Shown here: piece after piece, positions 1 to 7,554 of the stretch
Numbering within the stretch: position 1 is the stretch's first letter
How the letters are laid out: each line of letters opens with the position of its first letter
Notes under the pieces: model-generated
Database searches by the model: none
Told to the model about the DNA's origin: nothing
What the model saw: only the letters and a program-made list of their open reading frames with translations
Position numbers and translations under genes: made by a program
NCBI GenBank assembly: GCA_023666265.1
Contig: JAMPCH010000022.1
Coordinates: 1 to 41,462, forward strand
From: Roseburia sp.
Lineage (GTDB): Bacteria; Bacillota; Clostridia; Oscillospirales; Ruminococcaceae
Length of the DNA: 41,462 nucleotides
Direction of reading: 5' to 3'

Positions 1-49
1 TTTCTGTTTTGTTGATTTAGCACAATTGGATTTATTTTTCAAACAAGAC

Positions 50-184
50 CTAATAACCGTTTGAACTGCGGATATAATCCGCAGTTCAAACACTTCGGCG
101 TAGCCGAAGAGACGCCGCCCAGCGTCGGGTTATGTTGTACAATACGAATAACCGCAGGAGCGCGCTCCTGCGCCTTGCCGCCGA
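50..184 (+). repeat. Multi-hairpin interspersed repeat, truncated copy A
   Basis: This stretch matches, in reverse complement, the longer copy at 39832-40024, with near identity from TAATAACCG to CCTTGCCGCC, and then stops at about 184. It contains successive hairpins: a TTTGAACTGCGGAT stem, CTTCGGCGTAGCCGAAG, GACGC/GCGTC, GGTTAT/ATAACC and GCAGGAGCGCGCTCCTGC. In the first stem two base pairs differ between the copies and both sides change together. There is no open reading frame. It is either an intergenic palindromic mobile repeat or a structured RNA; the sequence alone cannot separate these. Confidence 0.8.
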
Positions 185-265
185 GTAAATAAGCAAGTGG
201 TTTTCTTTTATTTTTGGGAAGGCGTGCGAGCGGGGCGGGTCGGTGTCCTTTTATGGCGAAATTTA

Positions 266-438
266 AGGCTACACCTCACAATTATTGTCGTTCGAGTGGC
301 AGTCAGATTTTTTGTCAGATTGTGCAGAATTTTTGCAGGAAGGCTGACGCCTTTCAAAAAAATTCTGTGCAATATGACGGAAAATATGGCTGTCAATCGG
401 GCGGCAAAGGCGTAGCCGGTAATTGTGCGGTGTTGCCT
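266..438 (+). mobile_element. Palindromic MITE-like element, copy 1 (173 bp)
   Basis: The terminal inverted repeats are AGGCTACACCTCACAATTA on the left and the complement of AGGCAACACCGCACAATTA on the right, each flanked by the dinucleotide TA. The inner arms (CAGAATTTTTGCAGGAAGG against CCTTTCAAAAAAATTCTG) also pair, so the whole unit can fold as one long imperfect hairpin. Related copies lie at 25938-26165 and 40814-41040. It encodes no transposase, so it would need one in trans. The TA flanks suit IS630/Tc1-mariner-type mobilisation, which is inference. Confidence 0.8.
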
Positions 439-502
439 TAAATCAACGGATTCCGGGGAAGGGATCCGTCGACCTGTCGTTCATTGTTTTTTGGGAAGAG
501 TT

Positions 503-1699
503 TTATCGCCGACGGGAGGACTGAACCATTTCGGACATCGCCGACGAACCCTCGTTTATGAGGAGAAAGGTTATAACGTCATAAGCGACCATACCGAGAT
601 AGGTCAGCGCGGAAAGTCCCGGGAGCGCACCGATAAAAGCAAGTCCGTTTACGACAAAGCCGAGGATCATCAAGACCTGAAGCACCCGGAACGCCCATTG
701 CCGTTTCAGGATCACCATGATCCCGATAAAAACGATAACCGCCGCGCCGAGAAGAACGCCGACCCCGATCGGCGAGAGAAGCCACGACCACGGCGCGATC
801 CCTTGCGCCTCAAACGCCGCGTTCACCGAGAAAACGGAGGAAAGTCCCGAGAGCATAAATAAGATCGCCGCCGCGAGAATAGAATAAAGCTCTCTTTTTT
901 CGAGAACCGGCGCACCTGTTACGGAGCGGTAAAAAGAACCGCTTTCCGCCGCGATCGAACGGTATTCTTCCGCAAGCGCTCTTTGGTTTTCCTCGCGCGA
1001 CTGAAAAACGGTTTTGCCGCATTCGCTGCATATTTCCGTTTCGATGGGGTTGTGCTTGCCGCAGGAGCATTGCCAAGTGGTTTTATAGGTGTTTTTCTGA
1101 TTGCGGAACGAATACGCGGAGCTAAGTCCATATAGCGAATGGCTAGGTTTTAACTTTTGATAAACGGCGGTAAAATCATACGGATTTCCAATTCCATCTA
1201 CAAGAATCTTACCGAGCGGCGAATCGATTTCAACGACTCCGTATCGGTACAGCCGCGTAAATCCGTTTTCTTGAACGCCGATCCTTGTAACTTGAGAAAG
1301 CGGGATATTAAAATCCTTTTTCCCGATGAGGAGATTTCCCGTGTGACCGAAGATCCGGCGGTCGGTAAGGTACAGTTCGCGGCGGGAATGACGAACCAAA
1401 GCAAAAATAATGTTGATCGCCGCTTGCAGGATCATTATACCGTTCATAATAATAAGAGCAACACCGACAAGATGATCGGCGGCTTTTGCCGTCATAGCAA
1501 TTGCGATCCAGTCGCGCCAGCTCTCGACGGAATATTGAAAAACCGCATCTTGGACGGCAATTTGGAGAACAAATGGGCTGATCACCATAAATAAAATCAC
1601 GGTGATGATTTCGTTGACGATCGTCATAATGACCCTTCCTCCCGATTTTTCCGCTTTCGCGAGAACTTTTTCGTCCTTTTCAAAGCCAATGATCTCCAT
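503..1699 (-). CDS. Membrane protein with bacterial PH-like domain and zinc ribbon
   Basis: This 398-residue protein starts with a soluble stretch and then has two hydrophobic helices (about residues 25-50 and 75-105). A YdbS/bPH2-like PH region follows (RRELYLTDRRIFGHTG, FNIPLSQVTRIGV, then a short beta-rich segment). Next is a zinc ribbon with CSCGK and CSECGK knuckles (about residues 213-233), and three C-terminal membrane helices. Its biochemical role is unknown; PH-like proteins of this kind are envelope-associated. I chose the ATG at 1699 because the upstream TTG (1711) directly abuts the AAAGGA box. A consensus promoter (1787-1815) containing an operator-like palindrome drives it, and an XRE gene is divergent, so it is probably the regulator's target. 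Confidence 0.72.
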   Translation of the reverse strand: MEIIGFEKDEKVLAKAEKSGGRVIMTIVNEIITVILFMVISPFVLQIAVQDAVFQYSVESWRDWIAIAMTAKAADHLVGVALIIMNGIMILQAAINIIFALVRHSRRELYLTDRRIFGHTGNLLIGKKDFNIPLSQVTRIGVQENGFTRLYRYGVVEIDSPLGKILVDGIGNPYDFTAVYQKLKPSHSLYGLSSAYSFRNQKNTYKTTWQCSCGKHNPIETEICSECGKTVFQSREENQRALAEEYRSIAAESGSFYRSVTGAPVLEKRELYSILAAAILFMLSGLSSVFSVNAAFEAQGIAPWSWLLSPIGVGVLLGAAVIVFIGIMVILKRQWAFRVLQVLMILGFVVNGLAFIGALPGLSALTYLGMVAYDVITFLLINEGSSAMSEMVQSSRRR

Positions 1700-1786
1700 A
1701 TGCTTACCCAATCCTTTCGTTTTTTCGGCGCGGGAAGCCGTGTTACCGTGTGGGTCGGTAAAATCCTCATTTCGCGCTTTTTCTTC

Positions 1787-1815
1787 ATTATAATACTCAA
1801 AACGAGTTTTGTCAA
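1787..1815 (-). promoter_or_regulatory. Consensus promoter for the PH-domain membrane gene
   Basis: Reading the minus strand gives TTGACA (complement of 1810-1815), a 17-bp spacer, and TATAAT (complement of 1787-1792). Both hexamers are exact sigma-A consensus. The spacer is almost entirely occupied by an 8-3-8 palindrome-like site (1792-1810), so a bound regulator would exclude RNA polymerase. Confidence 0.88.
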
Positions 1816-1840
1816 GATAAAAATACTCATTTTGAGTATT
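1792..1840. promoter_or_regulatory. Two operator-like palindromes between divergent genes
   Basis: Site 2 (1822-1840) is a perfect inverted repeat, AATACTCA-TTT-TGAGTATT. Site 1 (1792-1810) is AATACTCA-AAA-CGAGTTTT, with the same 8-3-8 geometry and two mismatches. Their centres are 30 bp apart, about three helical turns, so two dimers would sit on the same face. Site 1 lies inside the minus-strand promoter and site 2 upstream of the xre gene. The likely ligand is the adjacent XRE protein; this is inferred from position and symmetry. Confidence 0.75.
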
Positions 1841-1866
1841 TGAACAAAAACCCGCACATTCTATTG

Positions 1867-1872
1867 TATAAT
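1867..1872 (+). promoter_or_regulatory. Probable -10 box of the XRE gene
   Basis: An exact TATAAT lies 24 bp before the ATG. The best -35 candidate, TTGAAC at 1840-1845, gives an over-long 21-bp spacing, so recognition is uncertain. The perfect operator 1822-1840 touches the -35 region, which would suit autorepression. Confidence 0.5.
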
Positions 1873-1895
1873 GTGACCCAAAGGGAAGTGGTTTT

Positions 1896-2225
1896 ATGAC
1901 ATTCGGAGAAAGGTTACGGGGATTACTTGAGGATCGCGATATTACTCAGAAGGAGTTCGCCGCGATGCTCAAGATCGCGCCGACGACCCTCAACGGCTAT
2001 ATCAATGATAAGCGCGAGCCGGACTTTACGCTCTTAAAAGAGATCGCGCTCGTTCTCGGTGTCTCGACCGACTTCCTCCTCGACTGTGACCGAGGCGAAG
2101 CCGCCCCGAGCGGGAAGGAGCTTTCGCTCCTTATGGGGTTGCGTCGTCTCCCGAAGCAACAGCGGGAGATCGTCCATACCCTCGTCCGCGTGAGCGTTAA
2201 GGCGCTCGTCGACGAGCGCGAATAA
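1896..2225 (+). CDS. XRE-family helix-turn-helix regulator
   Basis: This is a 109-residue DNA-binding protein with an HTH_3/Cro-C1 domain over residues 3-65. The recognition helix region reads TQKEFAAMLKIAPTTLNGYI, and the closing helix is LLKEIALVLGVSTDFLLD, the usual end of this domain. The remaining 45 residues form a helical tail, probably for dimerisation. The start ATG follows an AGGGAAG box. It sits divergently from the PH-domain membrane gene, with two spaced palindromes in between, so it most likely represses that gene and itself. No inducer-binding domain is visible. A hairpin terminator candidate follows at 2280-2323. Confidence 0.88.
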   Translation: MTFGERLRGLLEDRDITQKEFAAMLKIAPTTLNGYINDKREPDFTLLKEIALVLGVSTDFLLDCDRGEAAPSGKELSLLMGLRRLPKQQREIVHTLVRVSVKALVDERE

Positions 2226-2279
2226 TTCGCGTTTTGAGGATTTTTTATTTTCGCTGTAAAGCGCATAAAAAAGCAAAAC

Positions 2280-2351
2280 AACACCCCCGCCGCTCGCCGC
2301 TTAAAGCCGAGCCTCGGGGTGTTATCTCCTGTCATAAAAATAAAGCGAAAA
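2280..2351 (+). repeat. Hairpin direct repeat, left copy (terminator-like)
   Basis: A stem of AACACCCC (2280-2287) and GGGGTGTT (2316-2323) encloses an arm-rich loop. The stem and the following ATAAAGCGAAAA are repeated in the same orientation at 4020-4092, on the other side of the WG-repeat gene. It follows the XRE stop by 54 bp and probably terminates transcription, although the U-run is weak. Confidence 0.65.
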
Positions 2352-2520
2352 AGCGATCGCTTTTAGAAGCTTGTACAAAACCGACAAAATCCCTCGCTCG
2401 ATTTGTCTCATTTTACCGAAATTTCTCTTTTTTCGCCGAATTTTTGGAAAGCGGCGCAATATTTCGGCGCTTTATTTTGTATTTAAAGTAGAGAGAACGA
2501 TCACGAAAGGAGCGACCGCT

Positions 2521-3999
2521 ATGAACATCAAAAAGATCATAAGGCTTACCGCCGCGCTTTGCGCTATGAGCCTGTTCGCCGCCTGCGCGGAACAGGCGAC
2601 GGAGGAGACCCTTGTCCCGCCCCAAACGACCGTCCCCACCGGGACGACCCCCACGGGGACGACCACGACCGCGCCGCCGAGCGAAACGGCGCTTCCCGAA
2701 GCGGAAGCGCTCGCGGCGGGGAAACGCCTTCTCGGGGCGATGGAGGGCGAAAAATGGGGCTATATCGACGAAAGCGGCGAATACGTCATCGAGCCGAGGT
2801 TTGACGATGTACACGACTTTGACGAATACGGCATAGCCATGGTGCGCGTAGACCGGAAGTTCGGTTTGATCGACCAAAGCGGCGAATATATCGCCGAGCC
2901 GATCTACGAATTTATCACCGACTTCGACGATAAAGGTCGGGCGAGCGTTCGGCTCGACGAGAAATGGGGTATGATCGACCGAAGCGGGGATTACGTCTTT
3001 GAGCCGCGCTATCACTCGTCGCTCTATTTCGCGGATAACGGACTGGTGTTAATAAGGGTCGACGATAAAAGGGTCGCCTATATCGACGAGAGCGGCGAAT
3101 ACATCATCGAGCCGCGCCGTTACTCAAACGCTTGGGACTTTGAGGAAAACGGTTTCGCGAAGGTCGTGCTCGACGATAAAGTGGGTTATATCGACGAAAC
3201 GGGCGAATACGTCATCGAGCCGAAATTTGACGTGATCGGCGACTATCGCGAGACCGGACCGATCGCGGCGTTTAACGACGGGAAGTTTGGCTATGTCGAC
3301 CAAAAAGGCGAATATGTCATCGAGCCGATCTATGACGACGCGTATTGGTTCGTGAACGGACGCGCGGCGGTCGAGGTAGACGGGAAATGGGGCTTTATCG
3401 ACGAGAGCGGCGAATATATCTCCGACGAGCGCTATGATTCGGCAAACTATTTTATCGCCGACTACGCGATCGTAGTGGTCGGCGAAAAATGGGGCATGAT
3501 CGGGCTGGACGGCGAATACGTCGTCCAGCCGAAATTTGACTACATCAACCGATTTATCGACGGTCTCGCGTGGGTGTACCTTGACGAGAAATACGGCTTG
3601 ATCGGGACGGACGGCGCGTATATCGTCGAGCCGAAGATCGACGTCCCCGCCGCCTTCGGCGAGAGCGGGCTGGCTTGGGTCGCTTGGGACGGGAAATTCG
3701 GCGCGATCGACCGCGAAGGGAATGTTTGGATCGAGCCGCGCTTTGACGATGTGTTTTCCTTTACAAAGGAAGGTCTCGCGGCGGCGAGAGACGGCGAAAA
3801 ATGGGGTTATATCGACGAGAGCGGCGAATACGTCATCGAGCCGAGGTTTGACGAGGCGCTCTCCTTCAGCGACGGGTACGCGAATGTCCGCGTCGGGGAA
3901 AAATGGGGCGTGATCGGGACGGACGGCGAATATATCGCCGAGCCGCGCTTTGAGGCGCTCTTACCCCCCTCCGACGCGATCGGCGAATATCGCGGCTGA
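2521..3999 (+). CDS. WG-repeat lipoprotein
   Basis: This is a 492-residue exported lipoprotein. Residues 1-22 form a signal peptide with the lipobox LFAAC, giving a lipidated Cys22. A Thr/Pro-rich linker (about 25-65) then leads into twelve tandem WG repeats (about residues 75-490) of the form WGYIDESGEYVIEPRFDD, roughly 34 residues each. Repeats 1 and 11 are nearly identical, suggesting recent internal duplication. WG repeats (KWG/Leptospira repeat family) are predicted beta structures whose ligand is generally unknown; a surface binding or scaffold role is inference. The start is fixed by GAAAGGAG eight bases before ATG. The gene stands alone between two direct hairpin repeats. Confidence 0.9.
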   Translation: MNIKKIIRLTAALCAMSLFAACAEQATEETLVPPQTTVPTGTTPTGTTTTAPPSETALPEAEALAAGKRLLGAMEGEKWGYIDESGEYVIEPRFDDVHDFDEYGIAMVRVDRKFGLIDQSGEYIAEPIYEFITDFDDKGRASVRLDEKWGMIDRSGDYVFEPRYHSSLYFADNGLVLIRVDDKRVAYIDESGEYIIEPRRYSNAWDFEENGFAKVVLDDKVGYIDETGEYVIEPKFDVIGDYRETGPIAAFNDGKFGYVDQKGEYVIEPIYDDAYWFVNGRAAVEVDGKWGFIDESGEYISDERYDSANYFIADYAIVVVGEKWGMIGLDGEYVVQPKFDYINRFIDGLAWVYLDEKYGLIGTDGAYIVEPKIDVPAAFGESGLAWVAWDGKFGAIDREGNVWIEPRFDDVFSFTKEGLAAARDGEKWGYIDESGEYVIEPRFDEALSFSDGYANVRVGEKWGVIGTDGEYIAEPRFEALLPPSDAIGEYRG

Positions 4000-4019
4000 T
4001 ACGCCCCATATAATAACGT

Positions 4020-4092
4020 AACACCCCCGCCGCTCGCTGCTTAAAGCCGAGCCTCGGGGGTGTTATCTCCTTCCCAAAAAATAAAGCGAAAA
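4020..4092 (+). repeat. Hairpin direct repeat, right copy; bidirectional terminator
   Basis: The stem AACACCCCCG/CGGGGGTGTT (4020-4064) is nearly identical to the copy at 2280-2351, including the trailing ATAAAGCGAAAA. It lies between the convergent WG-repeat and GH13 genes, so it can terminate both. It also carries the CCTTCCCAAAAAATAAA junction motif at 4069-4085. Confidence 0.7.
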
Positions 4093-4114
4093 TCGGGGTC
4101 TATACGCCGCTCTT

Positions 4115-5674
4115 TTAAACCTCGTAAAACCCCGCGAAGCGCGGTGGGACGGCGATCCGTCCGCCGCTCACCGCGACCTCTCCGCCGAAGGAATACAGTC
4201 CCTTCCTCGGGGCGTACCCGCACGGGAACGCGGTCTCGCGATCGGCGGGATTTATGATAACGAGAATTTTTTCGTTCCCCGCACTCCTGACATAGGCGAG
4301 GGGATAGGCGTTCCGCTCGGCGTACACGAACTCGATCTCGCCCCGGCTCTGTAAGGCGGGGTGAGCCTGTCGGATCGCGATGAGCCGCTTTATCTCGTTA
4401 TAAAGGGAGTTTTCGTCCGCGATCTGCGCCTTTACGGTGGGGCGGTCGGGGTCGGGGTCGATCGGGATATAGAGCTTTTCGGCGGGGGCGGCGCTGAAGC
4501 CCGCGTTGACGCCGTCGTCCCATTGCATGGGCGAGCGCGAGCCCGTCCGCCCGTAGCCGCCCTCGACCGAGGTCAAGCCCTCGACATAGCGAAGCCCGAT
4601 CTCGTCGCCGTAATAGATAAACGGCGCGCCCGGCATCGAGAGCAGGAACGCGAAGGCGATCTTTAGGTTCTCCCCGCGAACGGAGCGCGAAAGGCGATCC
4701 ATATCGTGATTTCCCGAGGGGATACAGATCAGCCCCCTCCGCTCGGACTTCTCGTAATTCTCCTTGTATTTTTTGACAAATTCGGAAATATCGCCCCTCC
4801 CCCGATCGGAGAAAAACGGCTCGGCACAGCGGAAAAGATCGTTGTAATGCGACGGACCGAAATGGAGGAGAAAGTCCATATGAAAGCCGCCCTTTAGCGA
4901 CTTATCCGGCTCGCCCCACTCGGACACCATCGCCGCCTCGGGAAATTCCCTGTCGAGAAATTCGCGGACGTTCTGCCAAAGCTTTATCGTCCCCTTCCCG
5001 TCTTCGTCGTGCTTGACGAGCGACCCCGCCATATCGACGCGAAAGCCGTCGCACCCCATTTTGAGCCAAAAGCGCATAATGTCCTTCAGCGCCTCGAGCG
5101 TGGCTCTCGCGCCCTCGCTGTCCGTCGACTGTTGCCATTTTTTCTCGGGGTCGGGCTTATAAAAGCCGTAATTGAGCGCGGGCTGGTGGGAGAAAAAATT
5201 CACCGCGCAGGAGCCGTCCCTGTCGGAAATTCCGCGTATGCAGCCCATTCCCTCGGGCTCCTCCCAAATGCTGTCCGTCCAGACATAGCGGTCGGTGAAG
5301 GCGTTCCTCTCGGCTTTCATCGACTGTCTGAACCATTCGTGCTCCACCGAGGTATGCCCGGGGACGAGATCGAGGAGAATGTGCATCTCCCGCTTGTGGA
5401 CCTCCTCAAAAAGGCGCTTCAGTTCCTCGTTCGTCCCGTATCGCGGCGCGACGGCGTAATAATCCGAAACGTCGTACCCCGCGTCGCCGAACGGAGACTG
5501 AAAGCAGGGATTGAGCCAGATCGCGTTACAGCCGAGCTCCTTTATATAGTCGAGCTTTGAGATGATCCCGTTGAAATCACCGATCCCGTCGCCGTTGCTG
5601 TCGCAAAACGACTGGGGGTAGATCTCGTAAAAGATCGCGTTATCGAGCCACGCGGGGCTTTCGTTGGTGTTCAT
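4115..5674 (-). CDS. GH13 alpha-glucosidase/alpha-amylase family enzyme
   Basis: This 519-residue (beta/alpha)8 glycoside hydrolase of family 13 has the early strand IFYEIYPQSFCDSNGDGIGD. The conserved regions are LLDLVPGHTS, GFRVDMAG (nucleophile Asp about 214), VSEWGEP (acid/base Glu about 252) and SGNHDMDR (transition-state Asp about 324). The C-terminal beta domain is complete. The architecture suits oligo-1,6-glucosidase or trehalose-hydrolase-like enzymes acting on intracellular alpha-glucosides; exact substrate is not decidable. There is no signal peptide. Two in-frame ATGs follow AAAGGAG; I chose 5674 (9-nt spacing) over 5680 (3-nt). It is the last gene of a minus operon after folC, 19 bp downstream. 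Confidence 0.88.
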   Translation of the reverse strand: MNTNESPAWLDNAIFYEIYPQSFCDSNGDGIGDFNGIISKLDYIKELGCNAIWLNPCFQSPFGDAGYDVSDYYAVAPRYGTNEELKRLFEEVHKREMHILLDLVPGHTSVEHEWFRQSMKAERNAFTDRYVWTDSIWEEPEGMGCIRGISDRDGSCAVNFFSHQPALNYGFYKPDPEKKWQQSTDSEGARATLEALKDIMRFWLKMGCDGFRVDMAGSLVKHDEDGKGTIKLWQNVREFLDREFPEAAMVSEWGEPDKSLKGGFHMDFLLHFGPSHYNDLFRCAEPFFSDRGRGDISEFVKKYKENYEKSERRGLICIPSGNHDMDRLSRSVRGENLKIAFAFLLSMPGAPFIYYGDEIGLRYVEGLTSVEGGYGRTGSRSPMQWDDGVNAGFSAAPAEKLYIPIDPDPDRPTVKAQIADENSLYNEIKRLIAIRQAHPALQSRGEIEFVYAERNAYPLAYVRSAGNEKILVIINPADRETAFPCGYAPRKGLYSFGGEVAVSGGRIAVPPRFAGFYEV

Positions 5675-5693
5675 TGACATTTGCTCCTTTCCG

Positions 5694-6962
5694 TTATCCG
5701 ATCGATCGGCTTGCGAACTTCCCGAGCGCGTAGCCCGCGAGGTAGAGCGAGCCGCCGATAAAAACGCCGTCCTCTTTTTTGGGGGAAGGCGCTTCGCGGC
5801 GTACCGCCGCGAGAGCGGTATACAGCGCCCGGTCGGTGTCGGGGATCGCCCGCGCCGAAACGCCCAACCCCTTCGCGAAGGAGGAGAGCGTCTCGGCGGG
5901 GACGGCGACGGGGGAGAAGGAATCGGTAAAGATCACATCGTCCGCCGCCGCGAGGAGCGGCGGGAGCGCTTTTTCCCAATCCTTAGACCCGAGCGTCCCG
6001 ATCACCATACGCGGGCGCAGCCCCGCCGCGTCTAAGAGCGCGGCGGCGGCGGCTGTCCCCGACGGGTTATGTCCGCCGTCGACGACGATCAGCGGGTTTT
6101 GGGAATAGACCTGCATCCGCGCGGGGAGGACGGCGGCTAGCCCCGCCTCGATCGCCCTTTCGGGGATTTTCATCAGGCGGAGCGCCTCGATCGCGGCGGC
6201 GGCGTTCTCGGGCTGGTGCGCCCCGCCCATTTTGGTCGTAAAGCGCTTTTCGCGGTAGAGAAATTCCGTCCCGTAAAGCGTATTTTTCGTGATCTTAAGC
6301 GCCGCGCCGTCCGCCTCGACGAAGGGGGCGGCGATCTCCGCCGCCCGCTTTTTTAGGACGGCGAGCGCCTCGGGCGCTTGATCGGGGGAAGAGACGGCGG
6401 GGACGCCGGGCTTGATGATCCCCGCCTTATGGGCGGCGATCTCGGGGAGCGTCCGCCCGAGGATCGCGCAATGGTCATAGTCGATCCGCGTGATCACGCT
6501 GATCTCGGGCTTCACGAGCGCGGTACAATCATAAAGCCCGCCTATCCCCGTCTCGAGTACGACCGCGTCGGCGCGAACCCTGTCATAAAACAAAAACGCG
6601 GCGGCGGTCAACAGCTCGAATTGAGACAGCTCGGGCGAGTCCGCCGCCTCTTTTACCCGCGACATCGCCTCGGCGAAATCCGCCTCGCCGATCATCTCGC
6701 CGTCGAGGCGGATCCGCTCTCTCAGCTCGACGAGATAGGGCGAGGTAAAACAGCCCGTTTTTAGCCCCGCCGCGCGGAGCGCCCCGTCGAGATAGGCGCA
6801 AGCGCTCCCCTTCCCGTTCGTCCCCGCGACGTGGAGGAAGGACAGGCGCTCCTGAGGGTCGCCGAGCCGCCCGCAAAGGCGGCGAAAGCGGGAGAGATCG
6901 CCGACCGGCGCGCCCGCTTTTGTGAAGGAGTTTAAAAACCCGACCGCTTCGCCGTAGTCCAC
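5694..6962 (-). CDS. folC: Folylpolyglutamate synthase/dihydrofolate synthase
   Basis: This 422-residue Mur-ligase-family enzyme adds glutamate to folates (and may make dihydrofolate) in the cytoplasm. The ATP P-loop HVAGTNGKGS lies near residue 45. The conserved TSPYLVELRERI, the LETGIGGLYDCT metal/substrate region and VVDGGHNPSG in the C-terminal domain are all present. The GTG at 6962 gives the usual N-terminus VDYGEAVGFLN and has AGGTGAG about five bases upstream, so I prefer it to the GTG at 6971, which overlaps its own GAGG. The nudix gene ends 11 bp upstream and GH13 begins 19 bp downstream, indicating one operon. Near the C-terminus the codons spanning 5780-5793 match the genome's CCTTCCCCCAAAAAA motif. 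Confidence 0.93.
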   Translation of the reverse strand: MDYGEAVGFLNSFTKAGAPVGDLSRFRRLCGRLGDPQERLSFLHVAGTNGKGSACAYLDGALRAAGLKTGCFTSPYLVELRERIRLDGEMIGEADFAEAMSRVKEAADSPELSQFELLTAAAFLFYDRVRADAVVLETGIGGLYDCTALVKPEISVITRIDYDHCAILGRTLPEIAAHKAGIIKPGVPAVSSPDQAPEALAVLKKRAAEIAAPFVEADGAALKITKNTLYGTEFLYREKRFTTKMGGAHQPENAAAAIEALRLMKIPERAIEAGLAAVLPARMQVYSQNPLIVVDGGHNPSGTAAAAALLDAAGLRPRMVIGTLGSKDWEKALPPLLAAADDVIFTDSFSPVAVPAETLSSFAKGLGVSARAIPDTDRALYTALAAVRREAPSPKKEDGVFIGGSLYLAGYALGKFASRSIG

Positions 6963-6972
6963 CGCTCTCACC

Positions 6973-7386
6973 TCATTTCATCAGCGCGATAAACGCCTTC
7001 GCCTTCCCGACGACGAGCCGATCGTTCTCATAGGTGAGGAGGACGGGGGCGCGCCCGATCTCCGTCCAGCGCACCTCCGAGATCTCGTCGAGCTGGGGGC
7101 GGATCTCGCGGCTCGTCGCGCGGGCGACGAAATAGACGACGGTCTTATTCGTGTCACGGCGCGGCGAAAAAGAGACCGTCTCGCGAAAGCCCTCGTCGAT
7201 GAGAACGTCGAGGTTCGTCTCCTCCTTGATCTCCCGCGCGGCGGTCTCGACCTCGGTCTCGCCGCCCTCGACGTGACCCTTTGGAAAGGACCAGTACCCC
7301 GACTTGACGTGGCGAATAAGGAGGATCTCGGTATTCCCGTGGAACTTACGATACACGATCGCGCCGCAGGATTTTTCGTAATTCAT
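6973..7386 (-). CDS. Nudix hydrolase (MutT/Ap4A-type)
   Basis: This 137-residue Nudix enzyme has a complete Nudix box from Gly37: GHVEGGE, seven residues, then REIKEETNL, matching GX5EX7REUXEEXGU apart from Asn in place of the last Gly. WSFPKGHVEGGET resembles diadenosine tetraphosphate hydrolases, which cleave nucleoside diphosphate-linked compounds with Mg2+. Substrate is inference. I chose the ATG at 7386 (MNYEKSCGAIVY) because it follows GGTGAG and matches family length; an open frame extends upstream to 7728 but runs through the promoter. It is the first gene of the nudix-folC-GH13 operon. Confidence 0.9.
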   Translation of the reverse strand: MNYEKSCGAIVYRKFHGNTEILLIRHVKSGYWSFPKGHVEGGETEVETAAREIKEETNLDVLIDEGFRETVSFSPRRDTNKTVVYFVARATSREIRPQLDEISEVRWTEIGRAPVLLTYENDRLVVGKAKAFIALMK

Positions 7387-7420
7387 TCGCTCACCGCCCT
7401 TCGGGATTTTATCTGAAACT

Positions 7421-7449
7421 ATTATACCACATTTTCGCCCGTTTGTCAC
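7421..7449 (-). promoter_or_regulatory. Promoter of the nudix-folC-GH13 operon
   Basis: On the minus strand, GTGACA (complement of 7444-7449) is separated by 17 bp from TATAAT (complement of 7421-7426), which is preceded by TGG to give an extended -10. It lies 35 bp before the nudix start. It is back to back with the abi promoter at 7489-7517. Confidence 0.85.
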
Positions 7450-7488
7450 GTCTTTTTTCACGCGGTCGTTTTGGGGAAGGAGCGCGGC

Positions 7489-7517
7489 TTGACATTCGAG
7501 AGGAAATCCGATATAAT
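7489..7517 (+). promoter_or_regulatory. Exact consensus promoter of the Abi_2 gene
   Basis: TTGACA (7489-7494), a 17-bp spacer, and TATAAT (7512-7517) are a perfect sigma-A promoter. Transcription would begin near 7524, leaving a leader of about 31 bases with an AAAAGAGG ribosome binding site before the ATG at 7555. Confidence 0.9.
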
Positions 7518-7554
7518 AGATGAAGATACATTCCCAAGAAAAGAGGCGCTCAAA

